A DNA stretch of 64,000 nt from Solen grandis. Taxonomy: Eukaryota > Mollusca > Bivalvia > Adapedonta > Solenidae. Shown one piece after another: positions 10,992 through 22,900 of the stretch (the stretch's first letter is position 1; every line of letters starts with the position of its first letter). Made by a program: the position numbers and the translations under genes. Below the pieces are notes generated by a model, which was given only the letters and a program-made list of their open reading frames with translations, had not been told where the DNA came from and made no database searches. The stretch spans positions 21,884,110-21,948,109 of the forward strand of contig CM037777.1 of the NCBI GenBank assembly GCA_021229015.1. The letters are read 5' to 3'.

Positions 10992-13900
10992 CTGCAAAGA
11001 GAAAATTAAATTCTTATAAAGTAATGCATATCTTATATGTGTATCCAACGGCTTAGATTATTGATTTTGAGGAGTTATTTTTTAATCATTTGAAACGATA
11101 GGTATAAACCTCACTTTTGGTTCCAAAACATAATACGGTAAAATCATAAATTTTCGACGACATTATATTTCGTTGATTAAGTACATAAGGGAATTTCGTG
11201 GGTACATTTATTCGTGTAATGAAATGAGCGGTTTTTGTAGGGATTAATATTCGTGCATAAAACTTTCGACGAAGTCAGCGAAAATTAGTGACTCACGCAA
11301 AATTTACAGACATATAATATATTGATATACCATATAAAAATGAAGGTTGTGTATTTTAATTCGTGGAATAAAATGCAGTACTAGAGTTGCATACTGCAAA
11401 TGCAACGGTTTTCGTGATGATCAACAGTTTCAAACCTGATCAGCCAAGTTAAAATTCCAGAAAAACAACAAAATGCAAAACGTTTATATATCTTAGTGTT
11501 TTCCTTCATTGGTGAATTCAGCTGTGACCAAGACTTAAAGGCATCTCGAAAGGAATGTGATGTCCCACTGAGCCAGGCCCTCATCTGCTGTGATCAGACC
11601 TGTTAATTGCTGGTCATCACTGCAGGGAGTCTTTAGCCAATATAGTAGCTATATGGTAAAACCTCTAATGGGTTGATGCGTAACTAAATTACCTGCTACA
11701 ATGGAAGTGAGATAGTAGGCTAGTTTTACACATACATTCATGACCCGTTACATCCCACCCTAAAGGTAGCAGAGCCTGCATCTATTTATAGAACATAGGT
11801 AACCAGTGATGCTCATTCTGTCAATTTTTCTCTGTTTTTATTCTAGGTCATGTATTTAAATTCTCTATAAATTCATCAATTCTTGACAGATTTTCAAAAT
11901 TCTTTTTTTGTTGACGAGGTAAGACATTCTTCTTCCAATGATGACAAAATATATCACACATTTAAACTTTAAAGGCTTTAAAATCATTCAAAGTATGACC
12001 AAACTTCAAACTGCCACCAAACAACCAAATCAACCCCGATCTGAAAAAAATAAAATTCTTCAAAATGTACTCTTTAGAGGCTTTTGATTTTACCCATATT
12101 CTTTCGATAAAATATTTTTAGATTTTAAGATTTTTAAGGTCAAGAAAAAAACAATAATCGCAATATGACCTTGACCTTTGCATTTTTTTTTGAAATTTTG
12201 AAACTGTGAAGACCCTTGAAACAACAAACAATACAATCTGTGAAAATTTCATAAAGATTGATTCAAAAATAATGGCAGAATCATCAAAAAAACTAAAAAA
12301 ACTAAAAAAAATGCCTATTCTCGAAAAATTGTTTCCTCCATATTTTAGTGCACTTTGACCGCTTATTGAAAGCCATTTTAAGCATTTTCTGAAATCGCCA
12401 CCCCATATATTTTGTGCGCAAAGAACTTCGGAATCAATTTCAAAAAACAGAATGAGCGTATCTAATCTCTAACAAAAAACGGGCATGTTTTTCGTGGACA
12501 CACCCTAATTTGCCAATTTTTTTCAAAGATTCAAACATTCAACCTCTTCTAACTCAAAAGTTTCAGAGGTATGGATATTGCCACTCATCATACTTAATTG
12601 GGAAGTTGACAGAGAACAGAATGCAAAATACTGCATACAAATAAACTGTCAAATGACAGAGTTATCAGCAATTATATGTTTTGATGCTAAACGCCACCTA
12701 GCGGCAAAACTTAGTACTAAAATGAAAAACCAATTAAATAGTGCACAACTTCAGATACATGTGAGTATGCATGGAAATTTTCACATTTGTAGCACTTCTA
12801 ATCATGCCGCAACAGCGGTCACAATAAAAGTGCAAAGAATAATAATGATGGAAACAAATTTTTTAAAAAAAGAGAGAGAGAGAAAAAGAAATACAAGAAG
12901 AACAGAAGGTTTTCGCGGCTGCGTTGCAGTCCACGAAAACCTAAAAATATATCAAGCAAATTGTATGAGAACTAAATGATTCAGATAACTCTATATCCTT
13001 GTCTGAATGGTATGATCTTATCCAACTGTAAATGTGTTTATACAATATTTATGGAAGGGGAATCTCCGCCAGTTCATTTCTGTTTCTATTTGAGGTTTCA
13101 CAATGCTTATATGACGATGCTTATAATATTTACAAAATTCTTATTGCATTTTCATAATGCTTATTACAAGCTTGATATTGTAACTTGAAAATTACTTTTA
13201 ACGATCGAGTTTCTGTTTGATGTATTTACGTTAAAAGTTTTATTTTGGAGTTAACGTTCGTATGTTACAAATTGTTAAATATATATTGTAGTTTTTACTT
13301 GCTTATTTTTGACTTTTGAATTACATTTAAGATTAAAAACGTTTTAGTCGGAAAGTTCTGCTACAGATAAGGATCAGGAGTTTTATAAGTATCTGGGCTG
13401 AGGTTCTTTAGAACCGGTATCACGGTGTGATGTATGGAGGCTATTCGTTGCCAAAATCCAGCCTTGTAATCATGACAATTTATACTTCGGTTCAACTAAA
13501 CAGATTTGTAAAAGTATAAACGTTTATCCGAGAGGTACGTATTGTGCTCGTATTGTGCGTTTTGATTATCTCGATTAAACTAGTAACGTTTTTACTTCTA
13601 TAATGTAATTTGGTAACATGCAGCTAAGATAGAATGCAAATAATATTTATAATTTTTCAAACTCAAATTTACGAAATGTACAACGACATACACGACACGT
13701 TTTACGCCGTACATCACGACATTCGAGAATGGAGCCGCCTCAGATAACACTCTCAGGTTTACAACTGCATACTTGACTTTTACATTTCTACGCGATTAAA
13801 ATTTGTAGACGATTTTGCAACTTCCATATATGGCAGTATCACGGAAATAGGCGAAGATTTAAAGGCGGAGCCAAATTTCACGAGCGGAAAATAAAGAGAG

Positions 13901-16900
13901 GTAACTCTTACACCATGATAAATCGGTAAGTACAGAAAGATTTCGTATTTACCTGAGTCTGAAAATGGTACTTTGTAGATAAAATAATTTTATATACATA
14001 ATTTTAATTTTCCTTTGGAAAAGGTTAAAAAAATGTTATGTAGATCTATGAAAGGGAAGTTGCTATGTACAGACATTTAAGCTTCATAATTTTGGTTTTA
14101 ATTTTACTAACGTTATAAGTGAATATTAAGAATTGAAAGCTTTACATTAGAAACTGCATAGATTTTTTTTCCTCTTTTTTCTTATCCAATCATACCCTAG
14201 TATTAAGGTTATATTTGTGATATAGTAATTAAATGTTACTTAATATTACTGGGAAAGGCAGCAATCAGAATTTGGCTTGTAAAAATTATTATATAGATCT
14301 ATCTGTAGCAAATCTTCCATCTGTTTTGACTTGAAAATTCGACAATAGTAAAGCAGCAACTTAACTGAACCTTAAATATCAATTTGACTTATTCCTTCTA
14401 TAAATATATTTGTTTTGCATAAAAAAATCTTGATTTATAGTCAAGCAGTAATTTTACTGTCTGGAAAAAAAAACATTAAGAGTTGGATTAAGACACAGAC
14501 AGTTGATGGCATGTAACTTTTGTGTATTTTCTTAAAGAAATTAATCAATCTGCAGGTATGAACAAACACAGAGATTCAAAATAATATTGGAAGTCAGACA
14601 CTTTTTTGCATTTAAAACATTGATATACTAGGTGACAAGCAAAGGATCAGTCTTTATTAAAGCAGGAGATATCTTATATCTTTATAGAACATCTCCTGAT
14701 TAAAGACATAATGAATACTTCAACTTGAACTTTATACTGCCAATAGTCAATATTGACTACTTAAGGCACCTAAATTTTGGATGTGTTCTTGAATTGTTAA
14801 TCAAAAAATTGAGTCCGGTACACCTCAGCTCTGTTTGTGAAAATTATGCATTGTTTTTCTGAAAATTGTGAATAAAAAAATCGACTTTTTTATGGAAGTG
14901 GCATTGAGCGCGAATTCACAATACCAGTAATGGCAGTGGCTAGATATCAAATTTTGAAAAAATCTCAATTGTGGTGAAGTGGGTTCTCATATCACGTGGC
15001 TTTGGTGGCTCTACTAAAAAAACATCAAAGTTAAAATCCTGGCCAGGGATATAAAAATCTAAATATAAATTTACGCCATGCTGCGCTTATATTGCTGGCT
15101 TTACAATGTAGGTTGGGGTACGTTTCAAAAACTAATCTTTTTTTATCTTCTGATGTTGATTTAATACCTGCATACAATGGCACTCATGCAACTGAAACAC
15201 ATGATGCTTAGTAAATAATTGTGATACTGTTGAATTCTCATAATACATTTACTTTGAATGTGTAGACCTACACGCTGCAACACTTCCCTTATTTTTACAT
15301 GGGAGATAACTGCGTGGAGATTTCCAGTGGTTGTCGGAAAATACCGAAAGTGAGCGGACAATTACGTTTATTTACGATGATGTAGTGGGCGGGGAAATGG
15401 CGGAGCTTATTTATCAACATTGCAAACGTGTAAACCTGGATTCAGCTGAGCCGAATCATGATGGCCAGACAATGTAAAGTTGCGAGCGTTAAAGTAAGAA
15501 GGCGTTTTGTAGTTTATCAAAATGCATTTTGTTGAAATACGTATTTACAATGTTGCATCGACAAATTCAGTCCAAGAATGTATCTCTGGAGTTTCAATAC
15601 TAAGAAATTCAAATGAATTGTGTATTTTGTCGGAAAATAAACTGTTCAACTCAGATCAACAAGGCTGGATTTTTGGCAACGAATAGCCTCCATAGTGATG
15701 AAGTCTCCAAGAGTGGCATTGCGCTTATGTGCATTTCTGTCCGTCTGAGAATTTCATCTGGGCTCAGATTTCCAACATCTTGTATATATGTAATATTACA
15801 GGTAAATATGGTAGAGACCGGCCCCGGTGGTCGAATGGTTAGAGCGTCTGCCCCGTGAGGTCGGGAGGTTGTGGGTTTGATCCCGGGCCGCAGCATACCA
15901 AAATCGTAAAAATTGGTCCTGGTAAAACTCCCTTGTTTGACGCTCAGCATAATGGCAGTTCCAGCACTGGCTGGCTCGGTGTCGGGATAATATTTTTGAG
16001 TATAGCATCATGTAATATGTCTACTGCAGGATACTGCAGTGTGGCAGCATTATATCTGTCTCAAGTACACAAATTCTCCAAATGACTGAAATACCGTCGA
16101 TGGGACGTTAACCTAAAACAAACAAACAGACTCGATGGAAACATGAGTCTGTCTAGTGGGCCGAGATTTCGAGTAATTTAGTTTAAGTTTACGAGTAATA
16201 TCTTAGCTATACAAAAATGGTATTGTAATAGCTCCCTTGCTTGGCGCTCAACATATAAGGGTAGTTCCAGGACTGGTTAGCCCGATGTCAGGATAACGTG
16301 ACTGGGTGTGTTATCATGCCACATGTCTACGGCGTGATATCGCAGAGTGGCAGCACTATATCTGTCTCAAGTAGACATCGTCTCCCAAAGACTGAAATAC
16401 TGTCGGTGGGACGTTAAACCCAACAAACAAAAAACTTAGTTATACATGGTAGAGATCAAAAGACTATCAGGTGAGTGGGCTGAAATTTATACACAAAATC
16501 AGATTTGCGACAAATGTGTACTAGAAATATCAGAAGTGTGTATGGTAGAGATAGAAAAAATGTTTGTGTACAAAATGGGCTTAGATTTCCACCCGGGCTT
16601 AGATATACGAGAAATATCACATATACATATGACTGGCCCGTGGAAACATCAGCTCGTCTATTAGATGGATTAGATCTCCACCAGGACTCATGTTTCCAAC
16701 CTGAAATATACGAATAATATCGCCCTTATAATAACTATACTGAAATCAATACTGGCCTATGTGGAACCTCAGCTAAGCAAACTACCCGCAGCACATTTAA
16801 GAAGCACCTGTCATGTAGCCACTGGTGGATTCAAGGGGGGCGGCGGCGCGCGGCATAACTACACCCTTCTCACGGCTCGGGCAAAGCGACAAGCTGATTG

Positions 16901-18881
16901 CCTTGCCACGGACTACATTTCTTACTTTCTACATTTCTTATAGCGCGCCCTTACCTGAACTTCTAGATCCAGTACCGGCATGAACCTTGCGAAATATTTT
17001 TAAATTATTGTGTTTGAAGAATTGATATCTAGTGTTAATTTCCTCGTGCCTGTTTCTTCTTCAAAAATAATGATAGTTAATACTTTCCGATTTAAACGAA
17101 CTTTTTTAATCTTAAATGTAAATAAAAAGTAAAAAATAAGCAAGTTTAATCTTCAACATAGAATCTACAAAAGAATTTCTAATATACGATTCAACGTTAA
17201 AATGGCAAACAGAAACTCGATTGTTAAAAGTTTAATTTTCAAGTTAAAATTTCAAAATTGTATTAAGCATTTTGAAAAAGTAATAAGCATTTTCTAAATA
17301 TAACAAGTAACTGGTGATGCACGCAACACATGAGTTCCCTTCCGGTGAGGAGCAGAATTTTTCCGTTACCATAGCAACCAGAATTTTGGTCCGAGAAAAA
17401 AAAAACAAAGTGACGTGCAGAATCTCTATACTGCCATCTATTAATATACCAAGTCAACGGTTTTTAAGTTATCGCGGGATCCAGAATTCTGGACATCCGG
17501 ACGGACAGACAGACAGGCGGAGGGCAAACCTATAGTCCCATCCGGTGTAAACACCGGTAGGGGATTAATAAGCACGGTAAATATGCAATGAGCAATGTGA
17601 AACTTTAATTAGGAAAAGAAGTGAACTGGCAGATATCCCCTCCCATAACAAATAAACTCACCACGTTGCTTGTGTGCATTATTTGAGCTCACAGCGATGA
17701 TTGTTGAGTTATTTTTTCCTTTACTTTTTACTATTATTATTACTATTATTATTTTAAATTTGTAGCCCATCGGTGATTTCACCAAGAAAATGCAAAATTG
17801 TTTTAATCAAACGCCACAAAGTATGGATGTTTTTGAATACTCTGGAAAAAAAGAGTGTATTTTGGGTCGTTGCACTAAACAAAAACTCCCCTTTAGATCA
17901 GCAAAAAACATTCAAAATAAGCGTCAGTCTTACCTCCAAGGCGTCCATGACTTCATTTTCCAGGCATATTTCATCACTTGAAGACTTAAGACCATCTTCA
18001 TTCTCACTATTGACGTCTATGAAAGCGGAAAAGGAAATATCCGAAAATTTCCCCCAAACGTCTTCGGCCTGTATCTCGTCACAGTTACCTGAAATTTCCA
18101 TCTTGGAGCCTTTGTTGCAGAGATAACAGAATACATTTCTGTATGAAGTAATTCTGTGACCATTTATATCCATGTAATACTGTCTGTATGCGGAACAACC
18201 AGCTTCTAGTTTTGTGTCATGGTGTTTGGATTCATTCGAACATTTTGATACGATTAACGGTGGACAGAATGACATCTGGCCTATTTTCGGCATTGGGGGT
18301 CGTGAAGTGACTAAGCAATTAGCCAATATATAATCATTCCTGTCCTTAACAGACTTAAACGTTTCTAACAGAATAGCTGAACACCCTGCGTACAATTTCC
18401 ATTTAATCAAGTCATAATACCCATTGCACTCAGCGACCTTTTTGTTTTTGAACACGAATTCATTTTCAACATCGGATACCATAACATAATCATTTATGTC
18501 ATTTGGATCGAAAAGCGGGGTATTTCCAGAGTTAACCCAGCATTTATCTATTATCCGGTACATCCTGTCAGACTTGTGTACGAAACCACGGAACGAGTTA
18601 AAGACGGTGTCGATATCAACGCATGGAAAGGTGACATTATGCTGTATACCATGTTCAACATCCGGGCAACAGCTCTCAATGAGAGAGCAGTCCTTGTAAC
18701 ACGAACAAGGCATGCAGCAAGGCATGAAGTTTTGGTTTGGGTGCTGCAGTGCTCGCTTCCTGGTACAAAAGTCGTTATACGGGCACTGTGCTGACGCCAT
18801 ATCAACAGGCTGAGAGAGACCACACGTGGTCATGGTGGCCATGACGCTGACAATAAGGTAGATAACTCTGACAAAAGGCAT
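9518..18881 (-). CDS. Two-exon seven-transmembrane receptor with somatomedin-B-like ectodomain, frame-disrupted
   Basis: Seen: exon 1 (17934-18881) and exon 2 (9518-10991) join in phase 0 across a 6.9-kb intron, using donor GAG|GTAAGA and acceptor CTCTTTGCAG|AAT. The conceptual product has a signal peptide, a Cys-rich N-terminus with the spacing C-x2-C-x-C-x3-C-x5-CC-x-D, a second Cys-rich stretch and seven hydrophobic segments. Known: this layout fits the large molluscan set of secretin/adhesion- or Methuselah-like GPCRs with somatomedin-B motifs, which act at the plasma membrane; ligands are unknown. I see no canonical GPS cleavage site. Odd: the extracellular frame runs on to 10185, but the membrane region is read in another frame that opens only after a TAA at 10283-10285, so a 1-2 nt indel (or a sequencing error) must lie at about 10250-10282. 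It is either a recent pseudogene or an assembly error. The intron holds a family C element, SINEs and a long inverted repeat. Confidence 0.7.
11381..12944 (+). mobile_element. Family C element, copy 1 (in the receptor intron)
   Basis: It begins CTAGAGTTGCATACTGCAAATGC (hairpin GTTGCAT/ATGCAAC) and GGTTTTCG. It ends AGGTTTTCG...CGAAAACCTAAAAA, a hairpin carrying the inverse of the start motif. Shared interior landmarks with the other copies are ATATGACCTTGACCTTT, GAAATCGCCACCCC.TAT and CGCCACCTAGCGGC (12694). Interior simple-A and GA runs are present. It is non-coding; the 133-codon ORF at 12578-12979 is not conserved between copies. Confidence 0.75.
15810..16128 (+). mobile_element. tRNA-derived SINE, family S2, full-length
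   Basis: The head has CCCCGGTGGTCGAATGGTTA (box A) and GTGGGTTTGATCCCGGGC (box B). The body has CTCCCTTGTTTGACGCTCAG. The tail is TGACTGAAATACCGTCGATG, GGACGTTAACC and an (AAC)-rich end. Other S2 copies: 1010-1190, 1545-1822, 16215-16432, 23590-23855, 40518-40719, 42815-42865, 44715-44835, 46540-46855, 47270-47310, 55425-55625. Confidence 0.78.
16215..16432 (+). mobile_element. SINE S2, headless copy
   Basis: It starts at TAGCTCCCTTGCTTGGCGCT without a tRNA head and ends ACTGTCGGTGGGACGTTAAA followed by CCCAACAAACAAA. It lies about 90 bp after the full-length S2 copy, same orientation. Confidence 0.75.
17310..17565 (+). repeat. Dispersed-repeat 3' end with GGAC/AGAC run and terminal hairpin
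   Basis: It contains TTACCATAGCAACCAGAATT, then GGACGGACAGACAGACAGGC, then CCGGTGT-AAA-CACCGG and a final ATTAATAA. The pattern (simple repeat, hairpin, TAA-type end) parallels families A and B but the sequence differs. Related monomers are at 53880-54150. Confidence 0.5.
17934..18881 (-). CDS. Receptor gene, exon 1: signal peptide, SMB-like motif, N-terminal ectodomain
   Basis: This exon encodes 316 residues in phase 0. The first 23 or so residues (MPFVRVIYLIVSVMATMTTC) are hydrophobic and look like a signal peptide. Residues of about 33-75 form a somatomedin-B-like cluster ending in CSLIESCCPD. Further cysteines follow to about residue 270, including the YRNVFCYLCNKG motif typical of this receptor group. 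Several N-glycosylation sequons (for example NVTF, NESK) support an extracellular location. The last part is acidic. The exon ends at the strong donor GGAG|GTAAGACTG; reading through the donor adds only VRLTLILNVFC and a stop. The start was chosen because it is the first Met before the hydrophobic leader. Confidence 0.75.
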
Positions 18882-19428
18882 GTCGCTTCAAGGTCAGTCC
18901 AAGTGTGGTCAAGCTGATTTTTGGATATGTTTGTTGAAAAATCACGACGCCCCTCAAATCACACTGCGATATACGTCCTTGAGTAAATGATTTTTGTATT
19001 ATATTAGAAGTAATTCTGTCTCCTTTTCATAGGAATACATCTAAAAAGATATTTGGTTAAACAAGATGGAGAAAGAGCCATTTTATCCTAAATATAGTAA
19101 TGTGTTCGACAATAACAAATACAGAAAGAAAAACACATACAAAATAATACATGCAATTTTATGAAATTCTAATGCATTTTAAGGCTCGTTGGTATTTACA
19201 TGTATACATGTCGGACGTGTATCAGATAGCTGATAGAAAAGGTATTGTTTTCTATCAATAAATCAAATCCTTATTTATGGAAACGTTTCGGAAATCTCCT
19301 CGGACATGTATATTAACATAATGTTAATATTAGTATATGATATTGATATTTAGCGTAGTGTTGATATTAGTATTCGTGTAATGTTAATATTTTACCGTGT
19401 GTTAATATAACTGTATTGTTAATATGTA

Positions 19429-20296
19429 CTGACGGGCAAAAGAAACGCCCCATTCCATGTTCTCGACAACGCAATTGTCAACGTAGCGTTCGTGACGTCG
19501 CCTGTACACACGGATACGCCCGTCGGCGTTCCATAAGTTGAAACGCGACTCGTCGCTGAACACCACGTTCTGCCAAAGCTGACCGCGATGGTTGCGGGCC
19601 CAGATCAGACGATGGTGACGATGGCGTAAAGTTAGAACTAAACCACGGTAAGGTCTACGGCAGGTAATCCCGCGTTCCCTCAGTCGTGTCGTCTTCTAAC
19701 CGTATAACGACTTATTGGGCGACCACGGTTACCGACTACTAAACGCGACGTCGATTCCGCCGTCACAAACTTGTCACGCAAATGACGTTGACGTATGAAA
19801 TTATCTTGTCTTACAGACGTCACACGAGGTCTTCCTGAACGTGGCCGATCGGCAAACGTTCCCGTAACTCTAACACGTCGAACAAGACGCCGAATTGTCG
19901 AACGCGAGACGTTAAAACGTCTGGCGACTTGTTCTTGCGTTCGCCCGCATTCGAGCATGGCCAAAACGCGAGCTCTCTCTTCAGAATTTGGCCTTTGCAT
20001 TCTTAAATACGAATGTTTAATCAGAAAATCTCTGAAACTGTGATTGTCTATCGACTAGCACATGTAACTGTGTAAAATGTGATCGATTTCACGACATGGT
20101 AAACATACACGAGGTGCACGTGGAAATCATGTGCAGCCACCGGAAATGGACATCGGGCTGAATAGAAGCGCACGATTTTTTCTTTGCCGTGATTGTCGGT
20201 CAATGTACATGTATACAGACTACATTTCACTAAAATTTCAATAGGTACGAGGAAAACAACGCCAAATTCCGTTGGGGCGTTTCTTTTGCCCGACAG
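19429..20296 (-). mobile_element. Tc1/mariner-type element, internally deleted, with intact ends and TA target sites
   Basis: Seen: left end CTGACGGGCAAAAGAAACG and right end (reverse complement) CTGTCGGGCAAAAGAAACG form terminal inverted repeats of at least 23 bp. Each is bordered by TA (19427-19428 and 20297-20298), the duplication made by Tc1/mariner transposases. The element is 868 bp, about half the normal autonomous size. Inside, on the minus strand, is the N-terminal DNA-binding half of a transposase and the first catalytic Asp motif; later catalytic residues are absent. It sits in an AT-rich run of GTTAATATT-like repeats. Confidence 0.88.
19680..20000 (-). pseudogene. Transposase fragment: paired-type helix-turn-helix DNA-binding domain
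   Basis: The fragment (106 codons) starts MQRPNSEERARVLAMLECGR and carries TQEQVARRFNVSRSTIRRLV, a first HTH, then the linker SGRPRVTSVRQD with the GRPR motif of Tc1 transposases and a second HTH (AESTSRLVVGNRGRPISRYT). A frame change follows. The sequence at 19441-19675 in another frame reads QNVVFSDESRFNLWNADGR, containing the first catalytic Asp of the DDE domain, and then meets the left inverted repeat. Roughly the last 150 residues are missing. Confidence 0.85.
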
Positions 20297-20544
20297 TAAA
20301 TACACGTTATGTTACTAAGAACGTAGTGTTAAAATTAACGTAATATTTATATTTACTCAACATAAAATCTTATCAATTTTCAGAATATGTCGGGTGAATG
20401 TGTCTTTCAACAGCTGAATCAGCGTCAGAAACCCATGGGCGCTCATTCTGTTCCTTCATACAGCGCAGCCGTGGGTATCCGACGCTGCAGTTAAATATGA
20501 CTTCTTAAAGCATTTAACAACTTATATCCGAACATCCATTTAAT

Positions 20545-20815
20545 GTAGTCAAACTGTCTGTTTTGTATGGTGGCTGATTTCTGCCATTTCGTTTGTCGGT
20601 TTCCCGCGAAATAACGAAATTTTAACAGGCGAAAGGACGAAAAGTTTCGCCTTTGAATGTTTCGTGTCCGCGGGTCGAAACCTTTGGTGTTTGCGCCTTT
20701 GTTTGTCGTGTCTTCGTGTCTTTGCCCCGAAACGCGAAAGGCAAAATAACGACAATGTTGCAGATTTCGTGTTGTCGTCCTTTCGCCTCGAAAGGCGAAA
20801 GTCTATAATAATAAT
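20545..20815. repeat. GC-rich block with nested inverted repeats (MITE-like)
   Basis: AGGCGAAAGGACGA (20627-20640) is the exact reverse complement of TCGTCCTTTCGCCT (20775-20788). Immediately after is a near-perfect hairpin CTTTCGCCT-CG-AAAGGCGAAAG. CG dinucleotides and GAAACG/TTTCG motifs are frequent, unlike the flanks. The two overlapping ORFs are not convincing. Confidence 0.55.
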
Positions 20816-21499
20816 ACTATACGTAAAAACAGAAAGTGACCATTTATTTATTCATTATTTGAAGAAATTAAAGTTATGTTAAAAGTATGAGTATCTCTGT
20901 CGTTTGAATTTTCAGTTATACTCTTGCATGATTCCAGTTTCTGTATTTTGGTTGAATCGCAGAATAAAAGAAAAAGAAAGGTATATATAATTATGTGGCG
21001 TTGTTCACAAACATCTTGAACTATGAACATTTCGAAATAGAGAAGACAAAGAGAGCGCCTTGGTTGATATGTGGGCAACTGGATAGATTTACGCCTATTT
21101 CAACATGTATTAAAATATCAAAAGTAAATCACCTACTGTGTGGTCTCCGACGATGTTAAACCCATTACCTCACGTAGATGTGTTTGATGCCCTGCAAACA
21201 AAGCAAGCCCTTCTAAGATAACTCCTTCATGGAGACATTTTCCAGACATTGTACCCGTAAAATAAACCGCTATGCTATCTTATTTAGACGAGGAGCGTGT
21301 CGTCACCTCTACATGCTAGAATGCTTATCAGGAGCTATCTGATTTTGGTAAAGTCCCTGTAATTGTTCCGCTACATTTCGGACCTCATAGCCTTTTACGG
21401 AGATAACCAAGGTTTCCTAATGTTTCATTAGGGTACATTGGTTATCTAGGTAGAGGTTAAGTGGTCCAAGACATAGTGGAACCATTACTGGGACTTTAT

Positions 21500-21650
21500 C
21501 TTAAGGTCTCCTGTATTTGATTATACAATATTGCAGCTCAGATTCCATTCAGACAGCACAGCAAAGGAAAGTTCAATGTTTAAAATACCATTTAAAGTAA
21601 AAATATATTCATCAAATCATAAACTTGGACATGAATAGTCATGAGGTTAG
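21500..21650 (+). repeat. Short dispersed repeat D
   Basis: It contains AGGTCTCCTGTATTTGATTA and CATCAAATCATAAACTTGGA, then CATGAATAGTCATGAGG, matching repeat D elsewhere in the window. Confidence 0.58.
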
Positions 21651-22477
21651 GATACAAGACATGGCACAAAGCGTACATGTGTTAATAATAACTCCGCTTC
21701 ACAGAATCACGCTCGTCACCGACGCCACGTCAATCGTACAATCTCATTACATGAAAACAAGTTGCGATACGGTTTTAATTATCAAAGCAGTTCGCTTAAA
21801 GATTATATGATGAAATTAAAAAAAAAATGTTTTTCTAATCCGTTCGTAAACGCACTTCGGGGAATTCTGGTTAAATAAAGAATAAGGTATCCTAGTGGCA
21901 AGTGCTTCTAAATATAGTTTTATAATTATTCTTAACATATGTTCAGTACCGTTCGTAACGATATTGTCTGTGACGGAGAAACTACCCAATTTTTACAACA
22001 ATGGAATCTTGCGTCTATAGATGTGTATCTGATACACAGATTCTTTTAAATCAAATTCTTAGTTAATGACCATCTGTGACTGAGCTGCTCTTATAGTGAT
22101 AGGTTATATTCCTAGTTAATAAAAATTATACAATATCGCAGGAAGGAAAACATCAAAACTTACTACAGAAATACGTCGAGATATCAAAAAATGTCGATTT
22201 AAAAAATGTCGAAATACAAAATGTCGAGATTAAAATGCATTTTGTTTACGAGTCTTAACAGGAAGAAATCTTGATTTCAAATTTAAAAAAAAGTCCAGAT
22301 ATAATTAGATTTGCATACTGCAAATGCAATGGTTTTCGCGAGGATCAGCAGTTTCAAACATGATCAGCCGAAAAAAGTTATTTTGTACTGTTTCAATCAC
22401 AAGTAACGTCTATTTTAAAAACAGTTATAGCTTATACAAAACAAAAATCATGCTTAGATGAGCCTTTCTCTGTAATC

Positions 22478-22517
<40 letters not shown>

Positions 22518-22518
<1 letters not shown>

Positions 22519-22900
22519 AAGAACCAAAGATGACGTAAAAAATATCGCAACCAAGTAACAAGATAATGATGAAATGCTGTCTATCAGCGATTCAATGGTC
22601 AGTCGTTCTTGAACGGTATTCAGTGTGGTTCATTTGTTAAACAAATTGAAATCTTTGCGCTGGATGTTTTATTAAATAAAGTAAATTTACGTTTGATTGG
22701 CTAAGTGGTATTTTTTTTATACATTTGGTCCTTGCACAGTAAAAATAATAGGCCGATTCAGTAAGGTTGATGCATTTTCATAACTTTTTAATTACATAAT
22801 CATTTGTAAACTGAGTTAAAGTGTATTAAAAATGTTTTGATATGTTCCTACAGAATTTATATATTTAATTTTTGGATTTTTCTTAATATCTTGTTGTGAA
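22518..22900 (+). repeat. 383-bp dispersed repeat, copy 1
   Basis: It begins CAAGAACCAAAGATGACGTA after a long A tract and ends near TCTTGTTGTGAA. It matches 27035-27416 at most positions over its whole length, including the motif CAGCGATTCAATGG and TGCGCTGGATGTTTTATTA. Unclassified. Confidence 0.75.

Larger units (their letters stand above)
13075..17330. repeat. Long interrupted inverted repeat in the receptor intron
   Basis: Sequence at about 13120-13345 matches the reverse complement of about 17085-17290 (shared ATCGAGTTTCTGTTTG, ACTTGCTTATTTTT, TACATTTAAGATTAAAAA). A second pair is GGAGGCTATTCGTTGCCAAA at about 13436 against its reverse complement near 15690. The right arm is lengthened by two SINEs. 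The centre (13500-15640) is AT-rich with no gene visible. Confidence 0.6.

Noticed and set aside
12578..12979. 133-codon ORF in family C copy 1
   Set aside because: Not conserved in the other family C copies; runs through simple A and GA tracts.
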